A program made the position numbers and the translations under genes. From Paragorgia papillata (taxonomy: Eukaryota; Cnidaria; Anthozoa; Scleralcyonacea; Coralliidae), in the NCBI GenBank assembly GCA_035771165.1, contig JAWNZC010000222.1:496001-560000 (forward strand): a stretch of 64,000 nucleotides of DNA, given 5' to 3'. The notes beneath the pieces were generated by a model, which had not been told where the DNA came from, searched no databases, and was given only the letters and a program-made list of their open reading frames with translations. Positions 19,677 to 30,812 of this stretch are shown in pieces; position 1 is the first letter of the stretch, and each line of letters starts with the position of its first letter.

Positions 19677-20165
19677 TTAATTTTTTCAATTTGAATTTGT
19701 GAAATGTTGCTTTTCATTTTACTTATAGAAACCTTCCTGGTAAAGTCATTTATTGTTTAATAACATTTTGTTATAGATTATAATATTTTTAATAATAATT
19801 ATTAACATAAATTAGAATAATTTGCAAAATTAAGGCTGTCCAACAAGACCCAAAAACCCAAAATTTGAATAGTAGAGGTAAAGACAATTCAAATAATATA
19901 TTGTGGTATTAACTTCATGGTATAATGCCATGTTAATTTGCAAATTGGTGAAATGACCTGATGGAACTGAGTTTTGAGCCAGACAAGAAACAGATATGGC
20001 ACAGCTGCAGACAATCAATATACAAATATTAAAATATACAGACTAGATCAGCTCAATACTTCACACTTTAATAAGTGTGTAGAAAGATATGGATTAATCT
20101 TTGAGAAAATTATTCCTTTAGTCTGAAAAGGACAAAACTGTCAGGTGTTAATTAATTGCTGCAGA
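19677..20165. other. no recognisable feature
   Basis: Very AT-rich unique sequence without coding or repeat signal that I can support. Confidence 0.4.
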
Positions 20166-20674
20166 ATTAATCCATTGCTGTCTATACTATAGGATATGAG
20201 GGTTCTCTCTTTGGTGAGTAAAATCATCTGGTGCTAGACAGCTGTAAAACAATAAAGGGACTGTTTTTGGTCAGTTCAGCCAGGAATGGGTTAATCACTT
20301 GTTAACTCATTGCTGCCTAGGATGGCTGAGAGTTCTCTATTTGACTAGTAAAATCATCTGGTGTTGACACAGTAAAACAATAAAGGGACTGTTTTTGGTC
20401 AGTTCAGCCAGGAATGGGTTAATCACTTGTTAACTCATCGCTGTCTAGGATGGCTGAGAGTTCTCTCTTTGATGAGTAAAATCATCTGGTGTTAGACAGA
20501 GTAAAACAATAAAGGGACAATTTTTAACCAGCTCTGGCAGGAATGGGTTAATCACTTGTTAACTCATTGCTGCCTAGGATGGCTGAGAGTTCTCTATTTG
20601 ACTAGTAAAATCATCTGGTGTTGACACAGTAAAACAATAAAGGGACTGTTTTTGGCCAGCTCAGGCAGGAACTA
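20166..20674 (+). repeat. four tandem copies of a 129-136-bp MITE-like unit
   Basis: Units start at about 20166, 20302, 20431 and 20560 with TTAACTCATTGCTGCCTAGG and end with CAGCCAGGAATGGGTTAA. The central AAAATCATCTGGTGTT is shared with the MITE at 13949. Each unit has inverted ends, so the array looks like a MITE that became a satellite. Confidence 0.8.
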
Positions 20675-21665
20675 AAAAGTCACACACTTTTAAAAATAAA
20701 CTACTTAGCTAGAAGACAGTTTATGTCACTGACATAACTAGCATGCGTGAATTAAAGATACTAGTTTCAGATATAAAGACAAAGGAAATAGATCATTTCC
20801 CCAGGGGAAGGGGGGAGCTAGGGAAGGTTAGAACAGCTGTGATGTTTTCTTCTGTATATACATGTATAAATGAATATTGTTTCTGTGGGTGCAGATGTCT
20901 GGTGACATAATTATATAAAATTCAGCTAGCTACCCTAATAAGTACATGCAGTAAATGTCAAACTTGGTTGACTAATTCAATATCATAATTTTATGTCTCG
21001 CTTAAACCCAAAGGATCAGTTTTCTTCTAACTGCTGTAATTCTGGTGTGTTTTGTACACAAAAACATTGTTTGAAAAATCCACATGAAATATATGCTTTT
21101 TTGGCACTGGAAAACCATAACAGTTTTTGTGGCCAAGAGATAAAATATATTAGACATGGCTTGAAAACCATTCAGACAAACTTTGAGGCTGATTCAGTGA
21201 ACTCTGATCAAGGTTAATGACCTCCCGCAGCAAACACAAGCCCACTCACAGACACAATACTAATTATTGAATATTTAAAATCAAGCTATGTTTTGATAAT
21301 GGCTAGACATTGAAATATGCAAGGATAACAAGCCATAATGACCAGGGAGTTAACGTCTGACTCTGATCAGAATCAACCCATAACAAGGCCTGGTGCTGAA
21401 AGCTTTTATGAAAACAATATTGATTGTTTTTGTCTGAAGAGGATATATTTATATTTCTTAAAGCAGATATACAGAGGGAATTTCCTAAATATGACTCAGC
21501 ATATAGGTAGTGACAATGTGTTCCTGTTTGAATATGTTAGTTAATTCATATTTTGCTTGAAGTACATGTACATGCATTATTATATGTCTTGGTCAATTTT
21601 GTTTTTATTAATGTTAAAAATATTCCATAGTATCTCAAAGCTATATAATATATATATATATATAT
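20675..21665. other. no gene recognised
   Basis: Unique AT-rich sequence ending in a (TA)n tract (21643-21665). Frames of 60-75 codons (20993-21217, 21338-21544) show no family similarity. Confidence 0.4.
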
Positions 21666-21863
21666 GTGACCCTCCACGCGAAAACGTACCTTAAAGTGCC
21701 TATCTCATGGTTGAGGATTTTACATATTTAGGATATTTGGAACATTTTAAGAAGATTTGTAATATATCTTCTTTTCCTAAAATTTCATCTTCATGGACTT
21801 TTTTGCTGTTAAAGTTGGCGATTTTGACGATGGCCGTGAAAATTTTTTACTGGGTTCTAGTCG

Positions 21864-21877
21864 CCGGAAGTGACGTA
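21864..21877 (+). promoter_or_regulatory. ETS plus CRE promoter-like motif (left arm)
   Basis: CCGGAAGTGACGTA joins an ETS core (CCGGAAGT) to a CRE half (TGACGTA), a combination common at housekeeping promoters in animals. It lies ~115 bp upstream of the THAP-like ATG at 21991. The mirrored arm keeps the same motif at 24351-24364. Confidence 0.4.
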
Positions 21878-21990
21878 GAAGCAGGGAGACCTTCTCAGAC
21901 AGTAACAGTGTTTACATCGGGAGTTTACGGTTCACCTTGGATTTTCTTGGCTTTATTCAGGTTATTTTGTCGGAAATTCTTTTAAAAATT

Positions 21991-22210
21991 ATGCCAAACA
22001 GGTGCGTAGTGTTTTTACTCTCGAATGAACCCAATTGATATGCTAGAATAGCGCTGTATGCCATTTCTTTTTTTGCGACAATAACGATGTACAATCCCGA
22101 TTCCCGACTCACTGGAGGCGAATAAAAGGATAGCTTCGGGAAACGCCGATTTGTCAAGGATAAAGATGCGAAATGAACGCCGACATCTACTTCCATGACC
22201 TGTTCGTTGT
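21991..22210 (+). pseudogene. THAP-like zinc finger relic (left arm)
   Basis: From ATG 21991 the frame begins MPNRCVVF, followed by SNEPN. Later in other frames come IALYAI and then TPTSTSMTCSLF. THAP domains start M-x-x-x-C-x2-4-C and contain an invariant W and P, then S-x-x-x-C-S-x-H-F. Here the first Cys and the P, S and C-S-x-F spacing are visible. The second Cys, the W (a stop codon in both arms) and the His are lost, and there are several frameshifts. A decayed THAP gene or P-element-like transposase start is the best reading. Moderate confidence only. Confidence 0.4.
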
Positions 22211-22466
22211 TCGAAGTAGTTTGGTACTAAGACGATTCACAGCAGTTTATCACGAGGAAAACCCGTCGGTGTGGCGATTACAAAACGACAACAATAGAGC
22301 GTGTTTTTCCGGAAAGTGACAAGAACTTGTGCATGTCATCAGTCTCATATTTCTTTTTATCGAATTCGATCTTCGATCAAGAATATATCGAAATATACTT
22401 GACTTGGTAATGTCGTCTACCTCTGGTTCTAATGCTGATAGCCAAAATGACTAGACTAGGAGGTAA

Positions 22467-22648
22467 ACATTCCGCGATACGTAATCGAGATCGAAGACGA
22501 AGTAAAACTGTCTAGGCCATTTATACCTGAAGACGAATCATCAGAATGCATTGTCAAGCCGTATGAAGACGAGCTTAGGATGAAATGCGACTTGAAAAAT
22601 ATATTCTACGATGGCTATAAATTCGCTTTGCGGGGCACAATAAGGTGA
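22467..22648 (+). pseudogene. acidic coding stretch downstream of the THAP relic (left arm)
   Basis: The frame reads VIEIEDEVKLSRPFIPEDES then SECIVKPYEDEL before a stop at ~22648. The right arm has a matching frame on the minus strand (EDESSECIVKAYEDES, 23560-23760). Conservation of the same acidic reading in both arms suggests it was protein-coding before duplication. No family recognised. Confidence 0.45.
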
Positions 22649-23559
22649 ACGATTTGTAAGTTATGAAAGTTTGCTTTATCAGTGAATTTATGTTTACGTT
22701 TTGTCGAATGTTGTATATACTGGCATGCCATATTTGCAATTGGCCATATTTGCTAAAACAAAATTGTATGTCAAAGCCAAATGATTCGCATGTTTATATT
22801 TGTTATATATCTGGTCACTGCGTCTAGCGGGCTGCAAATATCGAAGAATTGACGAGGCAAAGTATAAAATAGAAGATGTAGAAAGCAGGTAGATACTGTC
22901 AGTATTGATTAATAGAATATCCGTTCGCTTTCCGATTTCCACTTGCGAATAAGCCAGCTGCGCACAATTCACCTAGGCTAATAGAATTGCTTCGTTCTTC
23001 AAAATTGCCACAATTCAGTGCTCGTCCAATTCGATAAACAACAACAATTGTGCGATTTCATCTTCAAACTTGAAGAAATTGACTCTGTATGTTACTGTCG
23101 CCTGCAAGTTCAAATTTCAAAAGTGGATGCAAGTATTCCATTATTCTATAATCAACAGACAGTTCCTTAGTTCCTACCTGTTTTCTGTACTGATCTTTTA
23201 TTTGATACTTTATCTTGTCAATTTTTCGATGTAAGTGTCCCGCTAGACGCAGTGACCACATTTCCAGGCAAACAAGTGTAAAGAACTTGATCACTGTTAT
23301 TATAAACCATTTCAATGCAAGCTTTGATTTACTGACATTCCTTCGCATTCCCATTAAGCAGTTCAGTGTCAGAGTAATATCAATAGAATTAAACATGCGA
23401 ATCATGCATATGGCTTTGACAGCATACAATTTTGTTTTAGCAAATGCGTGAAAACAACATTGCAGATAAAACGTAAACATAAATTCACTGATCACTTACC
23501 AATCATTTATCTTATCGTGCGGATTCGTGCCCCTCAAAAGCGAATTTGTAGCCGTCGTA

Positions 23560-23760
23560 CTAAAGACCTTTTTCAGGTCGCATTTGCTCATTATGATTTA
23601 CGATCCAAATTTCATCGGCAACCGACTCGTCTTCATACGCCTTGACAATGCATTCAGATGATTCGTCTTCAGATATGGCCGCACTGCACTGGAAGACAGT
23701 TTTACTTCGTCTTCGATCTCGATTACGTATCCCGGAATGTTTACATCCTAGTCTAGTCAT
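23560..23760 (-). pseudogene. acidic coding stretch (right arm)
   Basis: Minus-strand counterpart of 22467-22648. It reads RNRDRRRSKTVFQCSAAI then SEDESSECIVKAYEDES, then a stop. It differs from the left arm by a frame change near the start. Confidence 0.45.
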
Positions 23761-24019
23761 TTTAGCTATCAGTGTTAGAACCAGAGGTAGACGACATTAC
23801 CAAGTCAAGTATATTTCGATATATTCTTGATCAAAGATCGAACGCAAACAATACTTCGATAAAAAGAAATATGAGACTGATGATATGCACAAGTTCTTGT
23901 CACTTTCCCACGCTCTATTGTTGTCGTTTTGTAATCGCCACACCGACGGGTTTTCCTCGTGATAAACTGCTGTGAATCGTCTTAGTACTAAATATTCCCG
24001 TTGAATCTACTTCGAACGA

Positions 24020-24237
24020 CGAACAGATCACAGAAGTAGATGTCGGCGTTCATTTCACACCTTTATCCTTGACAATTCGGCGTTCCTTTCACCCGAAGCT
24101 ATCCTTCTTTTATTCGCCTTCCGTGAGTCGGGATTGTACATCGTTATTGTCCAAAAAAAATGAATGGCATACAGCGCTATTCTAGCATATCAATTGGGTT
24201 CCTTCGAGAGTAAAAACACTACGCACCAGTTTGGCAT
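24020..24237 (-). pseudogene. THAP-like relic (right arm)
   Basis: Minus strand from ATG 24237 begins MPNWCVVF, then SKEPN, with the same later TPTSTSV-type stretch (TCTGTGATCTG region) and the same stop at the expected W. Sharing the W-to-stop change in both arms means the gene was already dead before the inverted duplication. Confidence 0.4.
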
Positions 24238-24350
24238 AGTTTTTAAAAGAATTTCCGACAAAATAACCTGAATAAAGCCAAGAAAATCCAAGATGAACCG
24301 TAAACTCCCGATGTAAACACTGTTGCTGTCTGAGAAGGTCTCCCTGCTTC

Positions 24351-24364
24351 TACGTCACTTCCGG
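24351..24364 (-). promoter_or_regulatory. ETS plus CRE promoter-like motif (right arm)
   Basis: TACGTCACTTCCGG is the exact inverse of the motif at 21864-21877, ~115 bp from the right-arm THAP-like ATG. Confidence 0.4.
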
Positions 24365-24542
24365 CGACTAGAACCCAGTAAAAATTTTTCACGGCCATCG
24401 TCAAAATCGCCAACTTTAACAGCAAAAAAGTCCATGAAGATGAAATTTTAGGAAAAGAAGATATATTACAAATCGTCTTAAAATGTTCCAAATATCCTAA
24501 ATATGTAAAATCCCCAACCATGAGATAGGCACTTTAACGCTT

Positions 24543-26355
24543 TTCCGTTAAAACGGCCAAAAAAACGGACGGCGAACGGATGACAAACGGCTTGTAAAAG
24601 CGTTCGAACGGTTTCCCAAAACGTTCGAACGGTTTGGAAAACTAACTAAACGGTTAACAACAGGCGGTCGAACGGTTAATAACAGGCGTTCGAACGGATA
24701 ATAACAGGCGTTCGAACGGATAATAACAGGCGTTCGAATGGTTTCCCAAAACGTTCGAACGGTTTGGCAAACTAACTAAACGGTTAACAACAGGCGGTCG
24801 AACGGATAACAGGCGTTCGAACGGATAACAACAGGCGTTTGAACGGATAATAACAGGCGTTCGAACGGATCAAATAGATCAAATGAAGCGTTCAAATGGT
24901 TGCTACAAACGTTGGAATGGTTCATAGGTAGCACAAGCGTTTAAATGGTTTACTACAACCGTTCAAACGGATCATAACAAGCGTTTTAAACGGTTTACTA
25001 TAACCGTTCAAACGGATCAATGGATCATAGCAAGAGTTTAAACGGTTTACTATTGCATTGTACACGCATTCAAACGCGGATTATGACGAGCGCGCATTAA
25101 TGGTTCAATGGTTCCGCTTATAAGCGTAAAGTATAACTGTCGTGGGTCGTGGATAAAAAGTCGTGGGTCGTAAAATGCGCTAAAAATTGGCTTTACACCC
25201 ATAAAATAAATGTCCAACCCGAAACTTGTTTGTCACAGCAAGTAAAATCTTTGGTAGAATCAATGTTATATACAATCATAATGTTTTGTGTGGCTTCAAA
25301 ATACATGGCATTCACTTGCTTCTAGCCGTCAGATAACTTAGTTATAATTAGATATATCTTCGTTTCGGCTCTGTGTTAGCCTGGCTAGCTTTGCTGGATT
25401 TCCACTGAGTGTAAAATATCGCGCGCTCGACTTTTCTATTGTACAAATTGAATAGTTTTCTACTTCGTTCCACATGGAAACTCGCTGAATTATCTAAGAT
25501 TCTCGCAGCGCATTTTAAACATGGACTACAATATAGTTTTCCAGAATGTTATTTAAAGAAATGAGGTGTCATTGTCTAATTGAGTTGTTCCTTTTGAGCA
25601 CGTGTTTGAGTCATTTTGCTCTTTCTTCGCAGCCAGCTTGGCTATAATTACTTTACAGTTTACTCTTTAGCTCTCACCAAATGATTTATCATGCGGAAAT
25701 TGCTAAGTTTAACATTAACTATGATTTGAACAACCGTTTGCCGAGTCAGTAGTGTTGTTTGCGCCAGGTCTTTTAAACACTTTGACTTAGCCGTTCGAAC
25801 AGCTTCAGTTAGCCGTTTGAACACTTCAGTTAGCCGTTTGAACGCTTCAGTTAGCCGTTTGAACGCTTCAGTTAGCCGTTCGAACGGCTTCAGTTAGCCA
25901 TTTGAACGCTTCAGTTAGCCGTTTGAACGCTTCAGTTAGCCGTTTGAACGCTTCAGTTAGCCGTTTGAACGGTTTCAGTTAGCCGTTCGAACGCTTCAGT
26001 TAGCCGTTTGAACGCTTCAGTTAGCCGTTCGAACGGCTTCAGTTAGCCGTTCGAACTTCGAACGGTTTCAGTTAGCCGTTCGAACGGTTTCAGTTAGCCA
26101 TTCGAACGGTTTCAGTTAGCCGTTCGAACGGTTTCAGTTAGCCGTTCGAACGGCTTCAGTTGGCCGTTCGAACTTCGAACGGTTTCAGTTAGCCGTTCGA
26201 ACGCTTAATAACAGGCGCCGAACGGATAATAACAGGCGTTCGAACGCTCTGTTAATAATTTTAAACGCTTTATCAAACCGTTCGAACGGCTTCTTAAAGC
26301 GTTCGAACGGTTACCGAACGGTAGGCGAACGGTATTTTCATGCCGTTTGCTAAAG
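24543..26355. repeat. CGTTCGAACGG word-repeat blocks around a unique core
   Basis: 24543-25078 consists of iterated GCGTTCGAACGG, TAATAACAGG and TTTCCCAAAACG words. 25786-26355 is dominated by TTCAGTTAGCCGTTTGAACG units of ~24 bp. The self-complementary core TTCGAA recurs dozens of times, with TTTGAA/TTCAAA variants. The core 25080-25780 is unique with no recognised gene. The layout (opposed word blocks, inverted ends) fits subterminal repeats of a DNA transposon. Confidence 0.7.
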
Positions 26356-26395
26356 CGTTAAGGTACGTTTTCGCGTGGAGGGTCACATATATATA

Positions 26396-27113
26396 CAGTC
26401 AAACCTCCCTTTGTGGACACCTCTCGTAAGTGAACACCTCCCATAAGTGGACACCTCTCATAAGTGGACACCTCCCTTTGTGGACACCTCTCATAAGTGG
26501 ACACCTCTCGTAAGTGGACACCTCCCTTTGTGGACACCTCTCATAAGTGGACACCTCCCTTTGTGGACACCTCTCGTAAGTGGACACCTCCCTTTGTGGA
26601 CACCTCTCGTAAGTGGACACCTCCCATAAGTGGACACCTCTTGTAAGTGGACACCTCCCGTAAGTGGACACCTCTTGTAAGTGGACACCTCCCTTTGTGG
26701 ACACCTCTTGTAAGTGGACACCTCCCGTAAGTGGACACCTCCCGTAAGTGGACACCTCTCATAAGTGGACACCTCCCTTTGTGGACACCTCTCGTAAGTG
26801 GACACCTCCCATAAGTGGACACCTCCTGTAAGTGGACACCTTGCGTAAGTGGACACCTCTCGTAAGTAGATACCTCTTGTAAGTGGACACCTTGCATAAG
26901 TGGACACCTCCCTTTGTGGACACCTCCCGTAAGTGGACACCTCTCGTAAGTGGACACCTCCCTTTGTGGACACCTCCCGTAAGTGGACACCTCCCGTAAG
27001 TGGACACCTCTCGTAAGTGGACACTCTTGTAAGTGGACACCTCTCATAAGTGGACACCTCTCATAAGTGGACACCTCCCTTTGTGGACACCTCCCGTAAG
27101 TGGACACCTCTCA
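26396..27113 (+). repeat. 17-bp minisatellite derived from a CAGTCAAACCTCC transposon end
   Basis: CAGTCAAACCTCCCTTTGTG starts directly after TATA and runs into ~42 units of GTAAGTGGACACCTCYC with CCTTTGTG variants. CAGT ends next to TA resemble Tigger/pogo-type termini. The opposite terminus is missing. All open frames here (up to 188 codons, minus strand) are products of the repeat. Confidence 0.85.
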
Positions 27114-27580
27114 CAAGACAAGGCCTCTTGTGAAGGCAAAGCCAGTGATATTTTTTGTCCCACAAAATGTAAATTTAATTGCAAACGGAAGTACCAGTAC
27201 TTAAAAATGCTTCAATGTGTTGAAACAAGTTACAACTTCATATTAATTACTCAAAATACTTTAAATATCTTGGAATTTCCCGCACATACCGGTAAGTGAA
27301 AACTAAACAAAAAATATTTATGATATTGACAGAATTGTAGCGTTAAAACTATTATTCGTGCATGAGACGAATGTTAAATTCTTCAAGGAACAAACCCTGG
27401 GGTTCTTGCTCAACCAAAATTTTTAAATTTCATTTTCTACAGGTTGCTGATTGAATCTATCAATCAAAATTACAATGTTGTGTATCAATATTGCAAAGTT
27501 GCACACAAGAGAACATCTGGTTTGACTATAATTTTAAAGGTCAAGTACTGTGTATTGCATGGTGGCTGTGTGGTCCCTGG
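27114..27580. other. no recognisable feature
   Basis: Unique AT-rich sequence without supported features. Confidence 0.4.
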
Positions 27581-27584
27581 TAGT

Positions 27585-27790
27585 GTGTGAGAAGTAATAT
27601 TTATTTGCTAAGTTTTCAGCCTGTTGACTCATTAGCCTTCATCAGAGCAACCTAACAACAAGCTGTCGGCTAACATCATTAATATTTATGATAATAAATT
27701 ATGTTAGCCAACAGCTTGTTGTTATATTGCTCTGATGAAGACCTGAGTCAACAGGTCGAAAGCTTAGCAAATAAATATTAAGCGTGGTGT
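27585..27790 (+). repeat. inverted pair of hammerhead-like motifs
   Basis: The right arm holds the best hammerhead-like fold in the window: GCT (27729-27731), CTGATGA (27732-27738), an extra A, helix II GACCTG/CAGGTC (27740-27745 and 27752-27757), GAA, helix III AGCT (27761-27764), T at the cleavage position, and AGC closing helix I. Flanking AATATT words can extend helix I. The left arm (27590-27660) is the inverse of a diverged copy in which helix II no longer pairs. The arms meet around AATATTTATGATAATAAATT. Confidence 0.55.
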
Positions 27791-27802
27791 TTCCACAAAA
27801 CT

Positions 27803-28066
27803 TACTGCCATTTACAAGCCACTGTTAGGCTAGCGATTATTTTCACATTTATTTACATTTGAAAGTTGAAAGTTTCACCACAAGACATTGAGCATTTAAA
27901 AACAAACCAATCAACTTGCGGCATCATTTCAAAGAAACCTGTCAAAATGACACTGCAAGTTGATTGATTTGTTTTTAAATGTTCAATGTTTTCTGGTGAG
28001 ACACTGAAACTCATAAACAAATCTGAAAATAATTGCAAGCCTAATGGTGGCTTGCAAATGGCAGTA
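27803..28066. repeat. 260-bp palindrome
   Basis: ACTGCCATTTACAAGCCACT...AACATTGAGC-like arms (27805 on) return inverted up to GTGGCTTGCAAATGGCAGT at ~28062. The inner arms are AAAAACAAACCAATCAACTTG and CAAGTTGATTGATTTG. It follows directly on the ribozyme-like pair, so the two may be one element. Confidence 0.75.
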
Positions 28067-28167
28067 TTTTTAAAACTAATATTATGTAAACAAACTCTTG
28101 GTCATGAATGCGCAGTTTGCATTGTTAGACGACCAGCCAACCTCGATAAAAGTGTCTCAAAAACACC

Positions 28168-29042
28168 GTTGATGGCATTTTTTGTTACAAGCAGGCAACC
28201 ATGCTAAACCGTATCGGATAGTGTATACTTTGAAGGTGAGGGATGTTGGCAGCCATAATTATTGATTTATATACTAAAATTTAGAGCTTTTTGATAGCAC
28301 AATGTGATGGATGGGATATCTGTAAAGTGCTGCCTATTTACGTTTGTGTTTTATTTGAATTAGCTAAATTCAGAATGCTATCCAATCAGCGTGCCTCTAG
28401 TTTTGCTTAACCTAATTCGCATAACTCACAATCATAAACAAACAAGAAATATGGCGTGAATGCTACAGGAAAGTCTCATAAAATACTTCGTTTTATTTTG
28501 GTAATTTGCCGATACCGCCATTTATCTACTGTTATAAAGCTAAGCTTTTGTCCTATAGTATAGTATTGCTCATAATATCCATAGACATTTAACTCACCGG
28601 TTCAACAGTACTATCTTGTGATACATGGAAGGCAACCGGCCTAATCATCTTGATCAATGTCTAAGCTACATTTCTATGCTGGTTGCCTGCTTGTAACAAA
28701 ACGTTTTCAGATTGTTGTGGCTGTTCTTCTAAGTGTTATATTTAGGCGAATTTGCACCATGTTTCTTGTTTGTTTATAATTGTGAGCTATGCGAATTAGA
28801 ATAATCAGAACTTCAGGCACGCTGATTGGATAGCATTCTGAATATTCTGAATTCAAATAATACACAAATGTAAATAGGCATCGCTTTACAGATATCCCAT
28901 CCATCACATTGTGCTTTAAAAATGCTCGAAATTTTAGTATATAAATCAGTAATCACGACTGCCAACACCCCTCACCTTCAAAGTATACACTATCCGATAT
29001 GATGTAGCATGGTTGCCTGCTTGTAACAAAAAATGCCATCAA
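28168..29042. repeat. 875-bp palindromic element
   Basis: Ends TTGATGGCATTTTTTGTTAC and GTAACAAAAAATGCCATCAA. Arms of ~300 bp include GGCAACCATGCTA, CGGATAGTGTATACTTTG, ATCCAATCAGCGTGCC and AAACAAACAAGAAA. A ~200-bp core contains a third GGTTGCCTGCTTGTAAC word. No coding content. Confidence 0.8.
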
Positions 29043-29710
29043 AAGTAATAATTTGAAGCCTTGGCCGGCCCTCTATGTAGATCACCTGTAACACTTTGAG
29101 GCCTGGACCTCTCCCTGTGCTGAATAAAATCGTCTGTGAAGACTTCAAAGTGTTAAAACAAAATGCCAAAGTGAATACTGAATGTCTGAGTACAGACTTG
29201 ATGTGTGTGTGTCAAATGAAAAGGACAGTATTATTAAGAGTTGTTTTATTCATTAGTTTCTGTTACAGAATTTTGCTTTCCACTTGACAAATTGAGAAAC
29301 AATGGACACAGACTAGTTTCAGTGGTTTCCAATCCCAACCAAAAATAAATTCTAACCCTTATCTTACCCATAATCCTAACTTTATAAAAGCGAATATCCC
29401 CTCAAAACAATGTCTTCTACCCGAGGAAGCAACCCTTATAATTTGAAATCAGCTCGAGCGAGACTCGAGATAAATTGTCTTACCGCAAGTTTTTTTCCTT
29501 CCATAGCAAAGACTTTTCATCCCAGTTTACTTAAACAAGTCCAAACCTAGCAAAAAGCAGTTAATATTGCTTTATCTTCATCGGTATTCAAAAGCACGTG
29601 GAACGCCATCTTGGATATTTAAATTTCTCGGACATTCAGGCAAAGACCGCGTGCAGGCTAAAACAAGGCCCTAAACACCCAGCGAGGGCAATTTATATTC
29701 AGTTTATCAT
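29043..29710. other. unassigned; small MITE relic at 29085-29160
   Basis: AACACTTTGAGGCCTGGACC...AATAAAATCGTCTG...CTTCAAAGTGTTAA resembles the AATAAAATCGTCTG MITEs at 13949 and 15671 with different ends. The rest is unique sequence. CCATCTTGGA at ~29608 is the inverse of a YY1-like core. Confidence 0.45.
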
Positions 29711-29712
29711 AT

Positions 29713-30812
29713 TACCCCAGTGAACTCGATGTCAGTTAAAATGTGATACCTGGAACGCTAACGTCCAGTCATTCGGGGGGCAAAAAGTGAGGCAAAAAGT
29801 TCCAGGCCCTTGCGCGGTTTGCAGGTACGATTCAGTCTCCCACAAAATGTTTTTTACACGGTCACCGGTCTTGAGCGAACTGCGAAGACTCGAAAAGGTT
29901 TGAAAAATTATTTATTGAATCATTTTATCACGCTTTGCTAAACGTGCATTTTAAATTTTGATTGGTTGTGCTATGCTGCCGAACTAATTATGCAGTGATT
30001 GTCTATTTGTTGCTATAGGAAAAGTCATTGTCTTTACAAAACGTGCACGAAGTTTGTCAGTGAAGAAATTAAATCAAATTTTCGTTATATTATAAACCAT
30101 ATATATTAGAGTTTCGTCACTCCGAAGAGGATACAAAAAATCAACACAAACTTAGTATAGAATATGCCGTTTAGGTTAGTACCAGTTTCATCAGTTCGTT
30201 TTGTTTAAAAAGCATTCCGCATTCGTACTGAAAACAACAACTAGCCATGAGTAAACGTGAAAAATAAACAATCAAGTTGTCAGTTTATATTTCTTAAAAT
30301 ATCATTAGTTACAAAAGGCCGTTTAACAAAACTGAACAAGAAATTAAAGGAGCAGAAATAAGAAAATGACATTAGATGTATATTATGAAATATCAAGTAT
30401 CAATACGTCTTCAAACTCGTACAAGAATAGCTTTCTCACTCTTGTTCTCACCTTTTCGGCTGGCTGTTTTCATCCTAGCCAGCAAAAGGACGTCTGTTTT
30501 CTCAGCCTATTTTCATCCCTAGCTTAATTTACTGTATAGTTTTGGACTGCTATACAGTAAATAAAACAACAACAGCGCTGCACAACAATGGGAAACCATT
30601 AGATGCACGTTTAGTCTGATAAATAATTTTTTCAAACCTTTTTTCGAGCCTTCGCAGTTCGCTCAAGACGGGCGGCCGTGTAAAAAACATTTTGTGGGAG
30701 ACTGAATCGTACCTGCAAACCGCGCAGGGGCCTGGAACTTTTTGCCTCACTTTTTGGTCCTTCGTTAGCGTTCCAGGTATCACATTTTAACTTACATCGA
30801 GTTCACTGTATT
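29713..30812. repeat. 1.1-kb element with ~200-bp inverted arms
   Basis: CAGTGAACTCGATGTCAG...GTTCCAGGCCC...TGAGCGAACTGCGAAG at 29713-29920 is inverted at 30620-30812. The arms are GC-richer than the core and show YDSVSHKMFF and LSELRRLEKRFEK in one minus frame. Because the mirrored arm breaks that frame, coding is doubtful. The core is AT-rich. Confidence 0.7.

Larger units (their letters stand above)
21691..24536. repeat. 2.85-kb imperfect palindrome of a gene-like segment
   Basis: Left arm 21691 to ~23040 and right arm ~23150 to 24536 are inverted copies (AAAGTGCCTATCTCATGG at the start, CCATGAGATAGGCACTTT at the end). They diverge by substitutions and small indels. Each arm contains, in the same order, a promoter-like ETS/CRE motif, a THAP-like relic, an acidic coding stretch and then non-coding sequence. 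Reading direction in both arms is inward. Confidence 0.8.
21666..26386. mobile_element. 4.7-kb terminal-inverted-repeat element inserted in (TA)n
   Basis: The first 29 bp (GTGACCCTCCACGCGAAAA CGTACCTTAA) return inverted at 26358-26386 (TTAAGGTACG...GGAGGGTCAC). Both ends abut (TA)n, so any TA duplication is hidden. Inside are a 2.85-kb palindrome (21691-24536) and a 1.8-kb region of CGTTCGAACGG words around a 700-bp unique core. No intact transposase. It could be one large non-autonomous element, or a word-repeat MITE into which the palindrome inserted. Confidence 0.65.

Noticed and set aside
23064..23495. 143-codon minus-strand frame at the centre of the palindrome
   Set aside because: No family resemblance, it spans the palindrome turn, and the mirrored arm does not conserve the frame.
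21707..24521. Two 92-codon frames starting MVEDFTYLGYLEHF / MVGDFTYLGYLEHF
   Set aside because: They lie upstream of the THAP-like ATG, run through the promoter-like motif, and are conserved only because the arms are copies; no independent coding evidence.
26399..27107. Several 90-188-codon frames (GRCPLTRGVHL repeats)
   Set aside because: By-product of the 17-bp GTGGACACC minisatellite; three overlapping versions exist on the same strand.
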